Source: Lysobacterales bacterium (GTDB lineage: Bacteria > Pseudomonadota > Gammaproteobacteria > Xanthomonadales > SZUA-5). Taken from it: 64,000 nucleotides of DNA. Within the stretch, counting starts at the first letter, position 1, and each line of letters opens with the position of its first letter. Below are positions 27,042 through 37,619 of the stretch, in pieces. The notes under the pieces were generated by a model. It did no database searches, was not told the DNA's origin, and was given only the letters and a program-made list of their open reading frames with translations. The position numbers and the translations under genes were made by a program. The stretch covers positions 1 through 64,000 of the forward strand of contig JABAQR010000031.1 in the NCBI GenBank assembly GCA_019187485.1. The letters run 5' to 3'.

Positions 27042-28193
27042 TCACTGGCCCAGCCGGAACGCGCCCACCGAGCCGTCGCGGTTCTGCGCGTAGAGCACGT
27101 CGTCGTCGACGACCAGACCATCGCCGAATCCGGCACCGCCAAGCTCGCTGCGCGCGCCGATCTCGCCGTTCTCGCGCTTGAGCCAATGCAGTTTGCCCTC
27201 GAGATCGCCGACGACCACGTAGTCGCCCATCAGCACCGGCGCGGACAGCATGCGGTGCAAAAGCGCCTCGTTCTTCCACAGCGCGCCGCCGGTGCGGCGG
27301 TCGATCGCCCAGATGGTGCCGTCCGCGGCAACCACATAGACGCCATCCTTCGCAGCCACCAGCCCCGCCACCGAGGACATTTCGCGCTGCCACAGCGTGC
27401 GACCACCCTCCAGCGTCAACGCCTGCGCGCCGGACTCGTACCCGACGACGTACAGGTCGCCATCGAGCGCCGCCAGACGGCCGTCGACGTCGATCATGCG
27501 CTCCAGGTCGGTACGGCCCTCGCCGATACCGATGCGCTGCTCCCACAGCGATTTGCCATCGCCGAGTGCGATGCCGCTGACGGTGCCGTTGGCGGCGCCG
27601 ACGACGACGAGATTGTCGGCCACCAGCGGTGTCGCATTGCCACGCAGGCTCAGCATCGGCACGCCACGGTCGATGGCCCAGACCTGCCCGCCATCCTTGC
27701 TGCGCAAGGCACGGGTGCGGCCGTCGTTGCTGGTCACGACGATCAGCTCGCCGACCACCACCGGCGCCGTGATCACCTCGGAGGACACGCGCTCGCGCCA
27801 GAGTTCGCCGCCAGCCTGCGCGTCGAAGGCGATCACCAGACCGTCCAGGGTGCCCGCCACGACCATCGCGGCATCGGCACCGGGGCCGCCTCCGAAGGCG
27901 AGTTCGGTTTCGACGCTCCACAGCCTGCGTCCGCTGGCTGCGTCGTGCGCTGCGAGTCGGCCGTCGCTGCTCGCGAAGTAGACGCGACCGCCTGCCACCG
28001 CCGGTACCAGGCTGGCACCGGTGACACCGGCGCCGTCGCCGATCGACGAAGACCACAGCCGGTCGACGGCGACCGTCGCCTGGAAATCGACCAATGGCGT
28101 CGGTGGCTCGATGTTCTCTTTCTTCGCACTGTCGCCGGAGCACCCTGCGAGCAGCCCCGCGGCCACCACCGCCAACCACAGTTGCACGCGCAT
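27042..28193 (-). CDS. bamB: outer-membrane assembly lipoprotein BamB
   Basis: 383 residues. Lipoprotein signal with lipobox LLAGC (C18), then a beta-propeller of PQQ-like WD repeats (GRRLWSVETE, GGELWRERVSSEVITAPVV, GGQVWAIDRGVPMLSLRGNA, GKSLWEQRIGI, GRTLWQREMSSV, GGALWKNEALL). It is a scaffold of the Bam complex that folds outer-membrane proteins. Start 28193 lies 5 nt after the yfgM stop; the frame is open far upstream through yfgM but only this ATG gives the lipoprotein signal. Confidence 0.93.
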   Translation of the reverse strand: MRVQLWLAVVAAGLLAGCSGDSAKKENIEPPTPLVDFQATVAVDRLWSSSIGDGAGVTGASLVPAVAGGRVYFASSDGRLAAHDAASGRRLWSVETELAFGGGPGADAAMVVAGTLDGLVIAFDAQAGGELWRERVSSEVITAPVVVGELIVVTSNDGRTRALRSKDGGQVWAIDRGVPMLSLRGNATPLVADNLVVVGAANGTVSGIALGDGKSLWEQRIGIGEGRTDLERMIDVDGRLAALDGDLYVVGYESGAQALTLEGGRTLWQREMSSVAGLVAAKDGVYVVAADGTIWAIDRRTGGALWKNEALLHRMLSAPVLMGDYVVVGDLEGKLHWLKRENGEIGARSELGGAGFGDGLVVDDDVLYAQNRDGSVGAFRLGQ

Positions 28194-28198
28194 CGGCT

Positions 28199-28930
28199 TC
28201 AACCCTGTTTCGCGGCGGGAGCTTCCACGGTCGCGGCCGGCACGGCCGGCGCGATCACCGCAGGGGTCTCCGATGTCGGCACGACCGCCGGCGCAGTGCC
28301 GGCGGCGAGGTCGTCGCGCTTGGCTTCCAACGCAGGCCGCGCCTGGGAGGCCACGTCCATCGCCGCGAGCGCGTCGTTGTAAGCCTTGTGCGCGTCCTCG
28401 ATCTTGCCGAGCGCCAGCAGCGCGTCGCCACGCACCTGATTGCGTTCGACCACGAAAGTCTCGGCGGGAACGGACTTGAGTTGGTCCAGGGCCTTCTGCG
28501 CCTCGCCGCGCGCGAGCATCAGGCGTGCCAGCCGCAGCGCTGCCACCGAACGCACCAGGGAGGCGGTGCCGCTGTCGGCGACGAAACGCAACTGCGCTTC
28601 GGCCTCCGGCACCTTGCCGGCCTTGAACTGAAGTTTCGCCAGTTCCATCGCACCGAGTGCTGCATGCGCGGTGTCGGCGTAGTTCTTGCGCAGATCCTCG
28701 ACCAGTTTGCCGGCAAGTTCGGCATCGTCCTTGTCGACGGCCGCCTTCAGATCGTCGAACTTCACCATCGCCTCGGCGCGGTGACTTACGCCGGACTGCT
28801 GCCAACGTTGCCAGCCGAGCAGCACGGCCAGACCGAGCAGAATGCCGATGACGATGGAGCTGCCATTCTGTTGCAGCCACTGGCGCGCACGTTCGCTTTG
28901 TTCATGCGCATCGATGATGTCGTCAGCCAT
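28199..28930 (-). CDS. yfgM: YfgM/ancillary SecYEG translocon subunit (TPR protein)
   Basis: 243 residues. A short cytoplasmic N-terminus (MADDIIDAHEQSERARQWLQ) and a single membrane helix (SSIVIGILLGLAVLLGWQRW) precede a periplasmic TPR domain (AALGAMELAKLQFKAGKVPE; LVRSVAALRLARLMLARGEA). An Ala/Pro/Val-rich tail ends in AAKQG. In E. coli YfgM links the translocon to periplasmic chaperones. It lies directly upstream of bamB. ispG and hisS, which often lie between rodZ and yfgM, are missing; a 131-nt spacer stands there instead. Confidence 0.88.
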   Translation of the reverse strand: MADDIIDAHEQSERARQWLQQNGSSIVIGILLGLAVLLGWQRWQQSGVSHRAEAMVKFDDLKAAVDKDDAELAGKLVEDLRKNYADTAHAALGAMELAKLQFKAGKVPEAEAQLRFVADSGTASLVRSVAALRLARLMLARGEAQKALDQLKSVPAETFVVERNQVRGDALLALGKIEDAHKAYNDALAAMDVASQARPALEAKRDDLAAGTAPAVVPTSETPAVIAPAVPAATVEAPAAKQG

Positions 28931-29061
28931 TTCGCTCCGGTCCTGCTGCGGTGGTTGGAATCGATGAATCGTCCGGTATCGCTACTGCGCGCTCGGTGAA
29001 CTTCCGGTGGGCAAGCCGGACTACAAAGGCTGTCGCACACTTCCGGAAGCGACGGCGGGCT

Positions 29062-29979
29062 TCAGCCGCCGTTGCGACCCTCGCGCTCGACTGCGCTCGG
29101 GGCCCAGCCCTGCCCTTCCGTTGCGATCACGAAGCGCGCCACATTGCCGCGCACATAGGGTTCGAGGTCGAAGCGCTTGCCCTGCGCCACGGCGCGCACG
29201 CCGCGGGCATTGCCGATCAGCACCGAGAATGGTGCGCCGACGCTGAATGTACGCTTTTCCCCGGCAGGCACCGTCTGGAAGGCGAGGCGCTCGCCGTTGC
29301 GATCACGCACCTCGACCCAACTCGCCTGCTCGAACTCGAGTTCGAGCAGGCCGCCGGGTTCTGCATCGGCGTCGGCCGGGAGCCGGAAAGGACTCAGGGA
29401 GGCCATCACCGGGGCCTCGTCGGCCGTCGCTTCGTCCACGGCGACGGAACTGGTCGCCGGCGCCTCAGGCGCTGGCGCGACGAGGGGTGCCACCTGCAGT
29501 TGCGCTGCCGGCGGCACCGGCACGGCCACGCTGGCGGCCGGGCGAGGGCTCTCCGGAAATCCCAGTTGCGGCGTGTTGCTGACCAACCACTGCACGCCAG
29601 TCAGCACCAGAGCGGTGCCGACCACATAGGTGGCCGCCCACTTGTAACGCTCCATCCAGGACACGCGCCGCGCCACCGCGCCGGCGGCCGGCATGATCGG
29701 CGGCGTCTGCACCACACTGGTCGCCGCCAGTGCCTGCTCGGCCCAGTCCTCGGGCAGCTCCAGCAACTTGAGGTAGCTCTTCAGGAAGCCCTTCAGGTAG
29801 ATCGGCGTACCGATGCGCTCGCTGCGACCGGCCTCGAGGTCACCTACCGTCGCCAGCGGAAGGTGCAGGCGCTGCGCGACCTCTTCGGGTGTCAGCCCGG
29901 CGGTGTTGCGCGCGCGCCGCAGGCGCTGGCCGAGTTCGGCGAGATCCAGCGCAATGTCCGAGTGCGCGGCATGGCTCAT
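29062..29979 (-). CDS. rodZ: RodZ-like cytoskeletal/HTH membrane protein
   Basis: 305 residues from the ATG at 29979, with GGAG 4 nt upstream; a GTG at 29997 overlapping the pilF stop as GTGA is the alternative. An N-terminal Xre-type helix-turn-helix (LGQRLRRARNTAGLTPEEVA, LEAGRSERIGTPIYLKGFLK) binds MreB in RodZ. One membrane helix (YKWAATYVVGTALVLTGVQW), a Pro/Ala-rich linker and the C-terminal DUF4115 domain (LELEFEQASWVEVRDRNGER; GNARGVRAVAQGKRFDLEPY) follow. The protein helps set cell shape. Confidence 0.87.
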   Translation of the reverse strand: MSHAAHSDIALDLAELGQRLRRARNTAGLTPEEVAQRLHLPLATVGDLEAGRSERIGTPIYLKGFLKSYLKLLELPEDWAEQALAATSVVQTPPIMPAAGAVARRVSWMERYKWAATYVVGTALVLTGVQWLVSNTPQLGFPESPRPAASVAVPVPPAAQLQVAPLVAPAPEAPATSSVAVDEATADEAPVMASLSPFRLPADADAEPGGLLELEFEQASWVEVRDRNGERLAFQTVPAGEKRTFSVGAPFSVLIGNARGVRAVAQGKRFDLEPYVRGNVARFVIATEGQGWAPSAVEREGRNGG

Positions 29980-29993
29980 GGTGTGCTCCAGAT

Positions 29994-30751
29994 TCACTCT
30001 GCCGTCCCCAGCGAAAGCGCTTCGCGAGAACGTGGATAGCCGGACAGCAGGCGTCGTCGATAGTCTTCGGCGCTGCGATGGTCGCCGAGTGCCTGTTCGA
30101 TCTGCATCCCCAGGTGCAGTACTTCCGGGCCCGCGTCGTGGACCGCTTCATATCGTTGCAGGAAGGCGCGCGCACGCAGGTAGTCTTCGCGTGCGTACAG
30201 GACCGAGGCCATCGGCACCAGCGCTGCGGCGTAATCGGGCTTGCGCGCAAGCGCTTCGCGCAGGTAGGTCTCGGCCTGCTCCAGACGACCGCCGTCGCGC
30301 GCGCACATGCCGGCGTTGGTCAGGGCCACTTCCGGCGTTTTGTAATAGGGGTCCGCGAAGGCGCGCTGGAACTGGGCGTCGGACTCGTCGTAACGACCGC
30401 GCCGGCACAGGAAGCTGGCGAAATTGTTGCTCATGTCCCCGTCCTTGGGTTTGAGCTCGGTGGCTCGCCGGTAGTGCAGTTCGGCCTGCAGGTAATCGCC
30501 AATGGTCTCGCCGAGGAAGCCGGATACGGTGTGCGCCTGGGCCGAATACGGATCCAGTTCCAGCGCGCGCTTGAGCTTGTCGCGAGCCACGTCGAGTTGA
30601 CCGCGCTTCAAGTACTCCTGCGCCAACTGCACTTGCAGTTCTGCGCTGCGGCGGGCCTTGTCCGAACTCTGGCCGACGATGTTCCCGCCCATACCGCCGG
30701 CGCAGGCCGAAAGCAGCACCGCCAGGACCAGCCACAGCCGGGTGGTCGGAC

Positions 30752-30755
<4 letters not shown>
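29994..30755 (-). CDS. pilF: type IV pilus assembly lipoprotein PilF/PilW
   Basis: 253 residues. Lipobox LLSAC (C18), then TPR repeats ([80 protein letters not shown]). The pilotin PilF/PilW localises and multimerises the PilQ secretin in the outer membrane. The start overlaps the rlmN stop (ATGA), and the gene sits in the conserved rlmN-pilF-rodZ order. Confidence 0.9.
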
Positions 30756-31858
<1,103 letters not shown>

Positions 31859-31884
31859 GGACTCGCCGTCTCCTGGGGTCGGGG

Positions 31885-32310
31885 TCAGCGCGGGCAGAGC
31901 TCGCTGCTGCGGAAGAAATAGGCGATCTCGACCGCGGCGGTCTCCGGCGCGTCCGAGCCGTGCACGGCATTGGCGTCGATCGACTCGGCGAAATCCGCCC
32001 GAATGGTGCCCGGCGCGGCTTTCTTCGGGTCAGTGGCGCCCATCAGCTCGCGGTTTCTCGCGATTGCGCCCTCGCCCTCGAGCACCTGGATCATCACCGG
32101 GCCGGAGACCATGAACTTGACCAGATCGGCGAAAAAGCCGCGCTCGCGGTGCACCGCGTAGAAGCCTTCGGCATCGCGCTGCGACAGCTGCTGCATGCGC
32201 GCGGCGACGATCTTGAGACCGGCCTGCTCGAAACGGCTGTAAATCGCGCCGATCACGTTCTTCGCGACCGCATCGGGCTTGATGATGGAAAGGGTGCGCT
32301 CGAGCGCCAT
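31885..32310 (-). CDS. ndk: nucleoside diphosphate kinase
   Basis: 141 residues from the ATG at 32310 ([15 protein letters not shown]). It moves the gamma-phosphate between nucleoside triphosphates and diphosphates through phospho-His117 in [20 protein letters not shown]. The kinase signature and Lys of IIKPDAV are intact. Probably the first gene of ndk-rlmN-pilF-rodZ; its promoter should lie in the divergent spacer with the fad genes. Confidence 0.95.
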   Translation of the reverse strand: MALERTLSIIKPDAVAKNVIGAIYSRFEQAGLKIVAARMQQLSQRDAEGFYAVHRERGFFADLVKFMVSGPVMIQVLEGEGAIARNRELMGATDPKKAAPGTIRADFAESIDANAVHGSDAPETAAVEIAYFFRSSELCPR

Positions 32311-32639
32311 CGTGACGACTCCATGTCTGGGATGAAGGGGCAGGCATCGCCGCCAGCCCCGCCGGATCGGAAAACGGCGGGAGACTAGCACGGAAAGCCC
32401 GCAGAATCGCGGACTTGAACGGCGATCGTGCGGCGGATTCTAACGAAGCGCACACATTTGCGGCAACGCAGCAGATTGGAGCTTTCGCTCCAGCGTCAGT
32501 TGCGGTTCAAGGGTCCGGCGCGTTGTCGCACTCCATACGCGTGCGTATAGTGCCGCGACTCCACGGGCCCTCGCCTGCGCGACGGACTTCCGGCGTATCG
32601 TCGGCCCTCTCCCGCTGTCCACGCGCTTTCGAGGTGCAC
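32311..32639. other. divergent regulatory spacer between ndk and the fad operon
   Basis: 329 nt without a gene. It contains the promoter at 32523-32551 and a small perfect hairpin (tggagc 32477-32482 with gctcca 32487-32492) 40 nt upstream of that promoter, which could be an operator or the end of an unseen transcript. No confident ndk promoter was picked out. Confidence 0.5.
32523..32551 (+). promoter_or_regulatory. sigma70-type promoter for the fad operon
   Basis: -35 ttgtcg (32523-32528), 17-nt spacer, -10 tatagt (32546-32551). Both hexamers match the consensus well, about 90 nt before the ATG at 32640. The spacer contains an alternating purine-pyrimidine palindrome-like word (tacgcgtgcgta). 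Confidence 0.65.
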
Positions 32640-35015
32640 ATGCCGCAGAACAAGCTCCTGGTCCGCAAGGCCGCCGTGCTCGGCGCCGGCGTGATGGGTG
32701 CGCAGATCGCCGCCCACCTGGTCAATTGCGGCGTACCCGCCGTGCTTTTCGAACTGCCGGCGAAGGAAGGCCCGCGCAACGCGCTGGTCGACAAGGCGAT
32801 CGCCAACCTCGCCAAGCTCAGCCCCTCGCCGCTCGCGACCAAGGGCGTCGCCACCGAGATCGTCGGCGCCAACTACGACGACCACCTGGAACTGCTGCGC
32901 GGCTGCGACCTGATCATCGAGGCGGTTGCCGAGCGCATGGACATCAAGCGCTCGCTGTACGAGAAGATCGCGCCCTTCATCAATGACCGCGCGATCCTCG
33001 CCAGCAACACCTCCGGTCTGTCGATCACGGCGCTGTCCGAAGCGCTGCCGGAAACCCTGCGCCCGCGCTTCTGCGGCATCCACTTCTTCAATCCGCCGCG
33101 CTACATGCACCTGGTGGAACTGATCCCGACCGCCAGCACCGACCCGGCGACGATGGACCTGCTGGAGTCTTACGTCACCAGCACCGTCGGCAAGCGCGTG
33201 GTGCGCGCCAAGGACACGCCGAATTTCATCGGCAACCGCATCGGCGTGTTCTCGATCGCCGCGACCATGCACCACACGCAGGCCTTCGGCCTCGGTTTCG
33301 ACGAAGTCGATGCGCTGACCGGCCCGCTGATCGGCCGCCCGAAGAGCGCCACCTACCGCACCAGCGACGTGGTCGGCCTCGACACGATGGCGCACGTCAT
33401 CAAGACCATGGACGACACCCTGCCGAACGATCCCTGGCACAAGTACTTCAAGGCGCCGGAGTGGCTGAAGGGCCTGATCGCCCAGGGCGCGCTCGGCCAG
33501 AAGACCGGCGCCGGCTTCTTCCGCAAGAACGGCAAGGTCATCGAGGTGCTCGACATCGCCAGCGGCAGCTACAAGCCGTCGAATGCCGAGGCCAGCGCCG
33601 ACGCCGAAGGCGCGCTGCGCCAGAAGGGCTGGGGCGCGCGCCTCGCCGCGCTGCGCGGTTCCGCCGATCCGCAGGCGCAGTTCATGTGGTCCTGCTTCCG
33701 CGATCTGTTCCATTACTGTGCCTACCAGTTGGAACACATCGCCGACAACGCGCGCGACGTGGACTTCGCCATCCGCTGGGGCTACGGCTGGGACCAGGGC
33801 CCGTTCGAGATCTGGCAGCAGGCCGGCTGGATGCAGGTCGCCAACTGGATCGCCGAGGACATCGCCGCCGGCAAGACCATGTCGGCCGCCCCGCTGCCCG
33901 CCTGGGTGCTCGCGCGCGGCGACGCCGGCGTGCACGCGGCGGAAGGCTCCTACGCGCCGGCCATCGACGGCCTGCGTCCGCGTTCCTCATTGCCGGTGTA
34001 CCAGCGCCAGTATTTCCCGGACGCGATCTACACCGAAGCTTTCGACCAGGGCACCACGATCTTCGAGACCGATGGCGTGCGCCTGTGGCACCAGGGCGAC
34101 GACATCGCGATCCTGTCGTTCAAGAGCAAGATGAACACCATCGGCGCGAGCGTGCTCGAGGGCGTCAACCGCGCCATCGACGAGGCCGAGCGCAACTGGA
34201 AGGCGCTGGTGATCTGGCAGACGCGCGAGCCGTTCTCGGCCGGCGCGGACCTCAAAGATGCATTGCCGGTGGTGGCCGCCGGCAAGTGGGATGAGTTCGA
34301 GCAGATCGTTGCCAGCTTCCAGGCCACCAGCCAGCGCATCAAGTATTCGCTGGTGCCGGTGATTTCGGCGGTGCGTGGCATGGCTTTCGGCGGCGGCTGC
34401 GAGTTCCAGATGCACTCGGCCAAGACCGTGTTCGCGCTGGAGAGCTACGTCGGCCTGGTCGAGGCCGGCGTCGGCCTGCTGCCCGCGGGCGGCGGCCTCA
34501 AGGAGTTCGCGCTGCGCTGCGCGCAGACGGCGATCGGCGGCGACGTCTTCGGCCAGATCCAAACCGTGTTCGAGACCATCGCGATGGCCAAGGTCGCGAC
34601 CAGTGCGCATGAGGCCAAGGAACTCAGGCTCGCACGTCCGGGCGATGTGATCATCGCCAACAAGGATGAGCTGCTGTACGTGGCCAAGAACGAGGCGCGC
34701 GCGATGGCCGAATCCGGCTACCGCCCGCCGTTGCCGCCACGCGCGATCCGCGTCGCCGGCGACGTCGGCATCGCCACCATCCGCGCACTGCTGACCAATA
34801 TGCGGGCCGGTGGCTTCGTCTCCGAGCACGACGTCGAAGTCGCGGTGCGCATCGCCACGGTGCTCTGCGGCGGCGAGGTCGAGCGCGGCTCGGAAGTCGA
34901 CGAGGAGTGGCTGCTCACCCTCGAGCGCAAGCACTTCGTCGCGCTCGCGCAGATGCCCAAGACCCAGGCGCGGATCGCGTACACGATGCAGAACGGGAAG
35001 CCGCTGAGGAACTGA
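32640..35015 (+). CDS. fadN: 3-hydroxyacyl-CoA dehydrogenase / enoyl-CoA hydratase (FadN type)
   Basis: 791 residues. Bifunctional beta-oxidation enzyme. The NAD-binding dehydrogenase comes first (GAGVMG 15-20; HFFNPPRYMHLVELIP; TPNFIGNRIGVF) and the crotonase-type hydratase last (GADLKDALPVV about 534; RGMAFGGGCEFQMHSAKTVF about 578). This order is opposite to E. coli FadB/FadJ and matches FadN of Bacillus and related PA-type proteins. The ATG at 32640 fits the promoter position; an open frame upstream to 32415 runs through the promoter. It is followed by a thiolase after a repeat-filled spacer. Confidence 0.88.
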   Translation: MPQNKLLVRKAAVLGAGVMGAQIAAHLVNCGVPAVLFELPAKEGPRNALVDKAIANLAKLSPSPLATKGVATEIVGANYDDHLELLRGCDLIIEAVAERMDIKRSLYEKIAPFINDRAILASNTSGLSITALSEALPETLRPRFCGIHFFNPPRYMHLVELIPTASTDPATMDLLESYVTSTVGKRVVRAKDTPNFIGNRIGVFSIAATMHHTQAFGLGFDEVDALTGPLIGRPKSATYRTSDVVGLDTMAHVIKTMDDTLPNDPWHKYFKAPEWLKGLIAQGALGQKTGAGFFRKNGKVIEVLDIASGSYKPSNAEASADAEGALRQKGWGARLAALRGSADPQAQFMWSCFRDLFHYCAYQLEHIADNARDVDFAIRWGYGWDQGPFEIWQQAGWMQVANWIAEDIAAGKTMSAAPLPAWVLARGDAGVHAAEGSYAPAIDGLRPRSSLPVYQRQYFPDAIYTEAFDQGTTIFETDGVRLWHQGDDIAILSFKSKMNTIGASVLEGVNRAIDEAERNWKALVIWQTREPFSAGADLKDALPVVAAGKWDEFEQIVASFQATSQRIKYSLVPVISAVRGMAFGGGCEFQMHSAKTVFALESYVGLVEAGVGLLPAGGGLKEFALRCAQTAIGGDVFGQIQTVFETIAMAKVATSAHEAKELRLARPGDVIIANKDELLYVAKNEARAMAESGYRPPLPPRAIRVAGDVGIATIRALLTNMRAGGFVSEHDVEVAVRIATVLCGGEVERGSEVDEEWLLTLERKHFVALAQMPKTQARIAYTMQNGKPLRN

Positions 35016-35025
35016 TGGAAAGGCC

Positions 35026-35143
35026 GTGAGTAGTGAGTGGTGAGTAGTGAGTGGCAAAGGCCCGCCAGGTGCAGGCCCACGCGCTCCCGCTCCTGCTTCC
35101 GCTTCCGCTACTCACTACTCACTACTCACCACTCACTACTCAC
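35026..35143. repeat. 27-bp perfect inverted repeat between fadN and the thiolase
   Basis: Positions 35026-35052 are perfectly complementary to 35117-35143, with a 64-nt spacer. Both arms are made of the short unit gtgagta/gtgagtg, and the right arm carries an extra copy (35108-35116). It lies in the intra-operon gap, 10 nt after the fadN stop and 60 nt before the thiolase start. A very stable hairpin in the mRNA is expected. Confidence 0.85.
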
Positions 35144-35203
35144 AATCGATTCACGAAGCGCGGCACCCAGACCCGCCGCGCCCTCTCCAACGGAGACGCA
35201 AGA

Positions 35204-36400
35204 ATGACCCGCCAGATCCAAGACGCCTACATCGTGTCCGCCGTGCGTTCGCCGGTGGGCAAGGCCCCCAAGGGTTTCTTCCGCAACACCCGCCCCGATG
35301 ATTTGCTCGCGCACGTGTTGCGCGGCGCGGTCGCGGCGGCGCCGGGCGTGGACCCCAAGCGCATCGACGACGCGATCGTCGGCTGCGCGATGCCCGAGGG
35401 CGAGCAGGGCATGAACGTGGCGCGCATCGGCGTGCTGATGGCCGGATTGCCGAACAGCGTGTCGGCGATGACCATCAACCGTTTCTGCTCGTCCGGCTCG
35501 CAGGCGGTCGCGCTCGCCGCCGACCGCATCCGCCTCGGCGAGTCCGACCTGATGCTTGCCGGCGGCACCGAGAGCATGTCGATGGTGCCGATGATGGGCG
35601 TGCGCCCGGCCTTCAACCCGGCCTTCTTCAAGGACGAGAACATCGCCATCGCCTACGGCATGGGCATCACCGCCGAGAACGTGGCCGATGAGTGGAAGGT
35701 CTCGCGCGAGGACCAGGACGCCTTCGCGTACGCCTCGCACCAGAAGGCGATCGCAGCGATCGAAGCCGGCCACTTCCAGTCCGAGATCCTGCCCTTCCAG
35801 CTGGACGATCACTATCCGGATCTCGCCACGCGCGGCCGCAAGGACGACACGCGCACCGTCAACACCGACGAAGGCCCGCGCAAGGACACTAGTATCGAGT
35901 CGCTGCTCAAGCTGCGCGCGGTGTTCAAGCAGGGCGGCAGCGTCACCGCCGGCAACTCCTCGCAGATGAGCGACGGCGCCGGCGCCGTGCTGCTCGCCAG
36001 CGAGCGCGCAATCAAGGAATTCAACCTGACGCCGCTGGCCCGCTGGGTCGGTTACTCGGTCGCCGGCGTGCGCCCGGAAGTGATGGGCATCGGCCCGAAG
36101 GAAGCGATTCCCAAGGTCTGCCGCCAGACCGGCATCCATATCGGCGACATCGGCTGGATCGAACTGAACGAGGCCTTCGCTGCGCAGGCGCTGGCGGTGA
36201 TACGCGACTCGGGCCTGGATCCGGCCAAGGTCAACCCGCTCGGCGGCGCCATCGCCCTCGGCCACCCGCTCGGCGCCACCGGCGCCATCCGCACCGCGAC
36301 CGTCGTCCACGGCCTGCGCCGCACGGGCCAGAAGTACGGCATGGTGACCATGTGCATCGGCACCGGCATGGGCTTCGCGGGGATCATCGAGCGGGTGTGA
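35204..36400 (+). CDS. fadA: acetyl-CoA C-acyltransferase (3-ketoacyl-CoA thiolase)
   Basis: 398 residues from the ATG at 35204, preceded by cggagacgcaag. Final step of beta-oxidation: thiolytic cleavage of 3-ketoacyl-CoA. Catalytic residues are C95 (INRFCSSGSQAVALAA), H354 (GHPLGATGA) and C384 (MCIGTGMGFAG). It forms an operon with the FadN-type enzyme. A longer frame to 35051 would translate through the inverted repeat and is rejected. Confidence 0.93.
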   Translation: MTRQIQDAYIVSAVRSPVGKAPKGFFRNTRPDDLLAHVLRGAVAAAPGVDPKRIDDAIVGCAMPEGEQGMNVARIGVLMAGLPNSVSAMTINRFCSSGSQAVALAADRIRLGESDLMLAGGTESMSMVPMMGVRPAFNPAFFKDENIAIAYGMGITAENVADEWKVSREDQDAFAYASHQKAIAAIEAGHFQSEILPFQLDDHYPDLATRGRKDDTRTVNTDEGPRKDTSIESLLKLRAVFKQGGSVTAGNSSQMSDGAGAVLLASERAIKEFNLTPLARWVGYSVAGVRPEVMGIGPKEAIPKVCRQTGIHIGDIGWIELNEAFAAQALAVIRDSGLDPAKVNPLGGAIALGHPLGATGAIRTATVVHGLRRTGQKYGMVTMCIGTGMGFAGIIERV

Positions 36401-36401
36401 G

Positions 36402-36456
36402 CTTCTCATCGGAGTGGACCGCTCCGGCTTTTCCGGAGGCTCCGACTCTTGAGAAG
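36402..36456. terminator. bidirectional hairpin between thiolase and serine hydrolase genes
   Basis: cttctca (36402-36408) pairs with tgagaag (36450-36456), then tcggag (36409-36414) with ctccga (36440-36445), separated by a 4-nt bulge, and an inner ccgg..ccgg pairing. It sits in the 67-nt gap between convergent genes. Confidence 0.55.
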
Positions 36457-36467
36457 ACGGATCTTGC

Positions 36468-37619
36468 CTACGCATGCGGGTCCGCCAGCAGCGCCGTACC
36501 CAGTTCGCGCAGGAAGGGTCGGCCGATCTCGGCGTAGGCGTAGACGCCGTCGTTGAGCACGCCGTCGCGGTCGACGTTGAGCACGACGGTCAGCGCGAAG
36601 GCGAGGTTGCGGGCCTCGTCCACGACGAAGGCAGCATCGCCGATCCAGCCGTAGGACTGCGCGTTCTTGCTGGCGACACGCAGCCCGGACATCGCCGCCA
36701 CCGGCAGCAGCCACTTCGCGTAGTCATCCGGCAGCGCACGCTGGTCCGTACCCAGCAAGACCGCCTGCCGCGGCAGCAGCGACAGGGTCCGGGCGAACCA
36801 GCGACGCGCCCGCGGCGACAGCGCGAATCGCGGCCCGATGCTGCCGCCGAGTTCGAGCACCAGCCGGTGCACATCGGTGAGCGGGATGAAATTGGAATCG
36901 CTGAAGTCGTGCGCGCCGGCGCTGACGACGCCGTTCTCCGCCCAGGCGCGGCCGGCGCGCGCTGCGCCGAAGGGAAAGCGCTGGAAATGCTCGGTGGATT
37001 GCGCCGGCGATTCCCAGGCGACCGCACCGGTGCGGTCGCGCAGGCGCACGCCCAGCTTGCCGGGGCTGCGCGGCTGTGGACAGCCCAGGCGCGTCGCCAT
37101 CCGCACCAGCGGAAAGCCGAGCGCGTGCAGGCGTGCGTGGATCGCGTCGCTGCCGAGCAGTTCGTAGAGCGCGTTGTACGCGAGGTTGTCGCTGACCACC
37201 AGCATCGCTTGCAGCAATGCGTCGATCCGCCAGCCGCCCGGCTCGGGCGGCGGCAAGGGTGCGCAGGCGCGATCGCGGTCGACGTCCAGGCGCAGGCCGC
37301 CGTCGATCCAGTCGAGCGAGCGCCGCTCCAGTTCCTCGACCAGCAACGCCGCGAGCGGCAGCTTGACCCAACTCGCGGCCGCGAACCAGCGCCGCGGCTG
37401 CAGGCCGAAACGATGTGTCTGCACGGCTTGCCAGCCGGCGCCGGCGCGCACGCAGCGAGTCAGCAGCAACTGCGGCTGGAACCCCCGGCGATTGGCGAGC
37501 ACGCGCCTCGCAGCTGGCCCGGCACCTTCGAGCAGGCCTCGCAGCAAGTTTTCCGCGCGGGCCGACCAGACGACCGCCGGGCAGGCAAGCAGCGCCGCGA
37601 GCGCCTCACGGCGATGCAT
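36468..37619 (-). CDS. exported serine hydrolase, class A beta-lactamase-like fold
   Basis: 383 residues. The N-terminus MHRREALAALLACPAVVWSA looks like a Sec/Tat-type signal, with cleavage near residue 22. Nucleophile motif S83-W-V-K86 (SxxK) and S143-D-N145 (SDN) match class A beta-lactamases and DD-peptidases. A KTG motif is not clear (around SKNAQSYGWIGDAAFVVD). It may act on peptidoglycan or a related substrate; true beta-lactamase activity is unproven. It overlaps the preceding gene by 14 nt and ends the permease-37606-36468 unit. Confidence 0.7.
   Translation of the reverse strand: MHRREALAALLACPAVVWSARAENLLRGLLEGAGPAARRVLANRRGFQPQLLLTRCVRAGAGWQAVQTHRFGLQPRRWFAAASWVKLPLAALLVEELERRSLDWIDGGLRLDVDRDRACAPLPPPEPGGWRIDALLQAMLVVSDNLAYNALYELLGSDAIHARLHALGFPLVRMATRLGCPQPRSPGKLGVRLRDRTGAVAWESPAQSTEHFQRFPFGAARAGRAWAENGVVSAGAHDFSDSNFIPLTDVHRLVLELGGSIGPRFALSPRARRWFARTLSLLPRQAVLLGTDQRALPDDYAKWLLPVAAMSGLRVASKNAQSYGWIGDAAFVVDEARNLAFALTVVLNVDRDGVLNDGVYAYAEIGRPFLRELGTALLADPHA

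Noticed and set aside
32415-32639. Upstream extension of the FadN-type enzyme
   Set aside because: It would be translated through the -35/-10 promoter at 32523-32551 and adds sequence before a normal family N-terminus.
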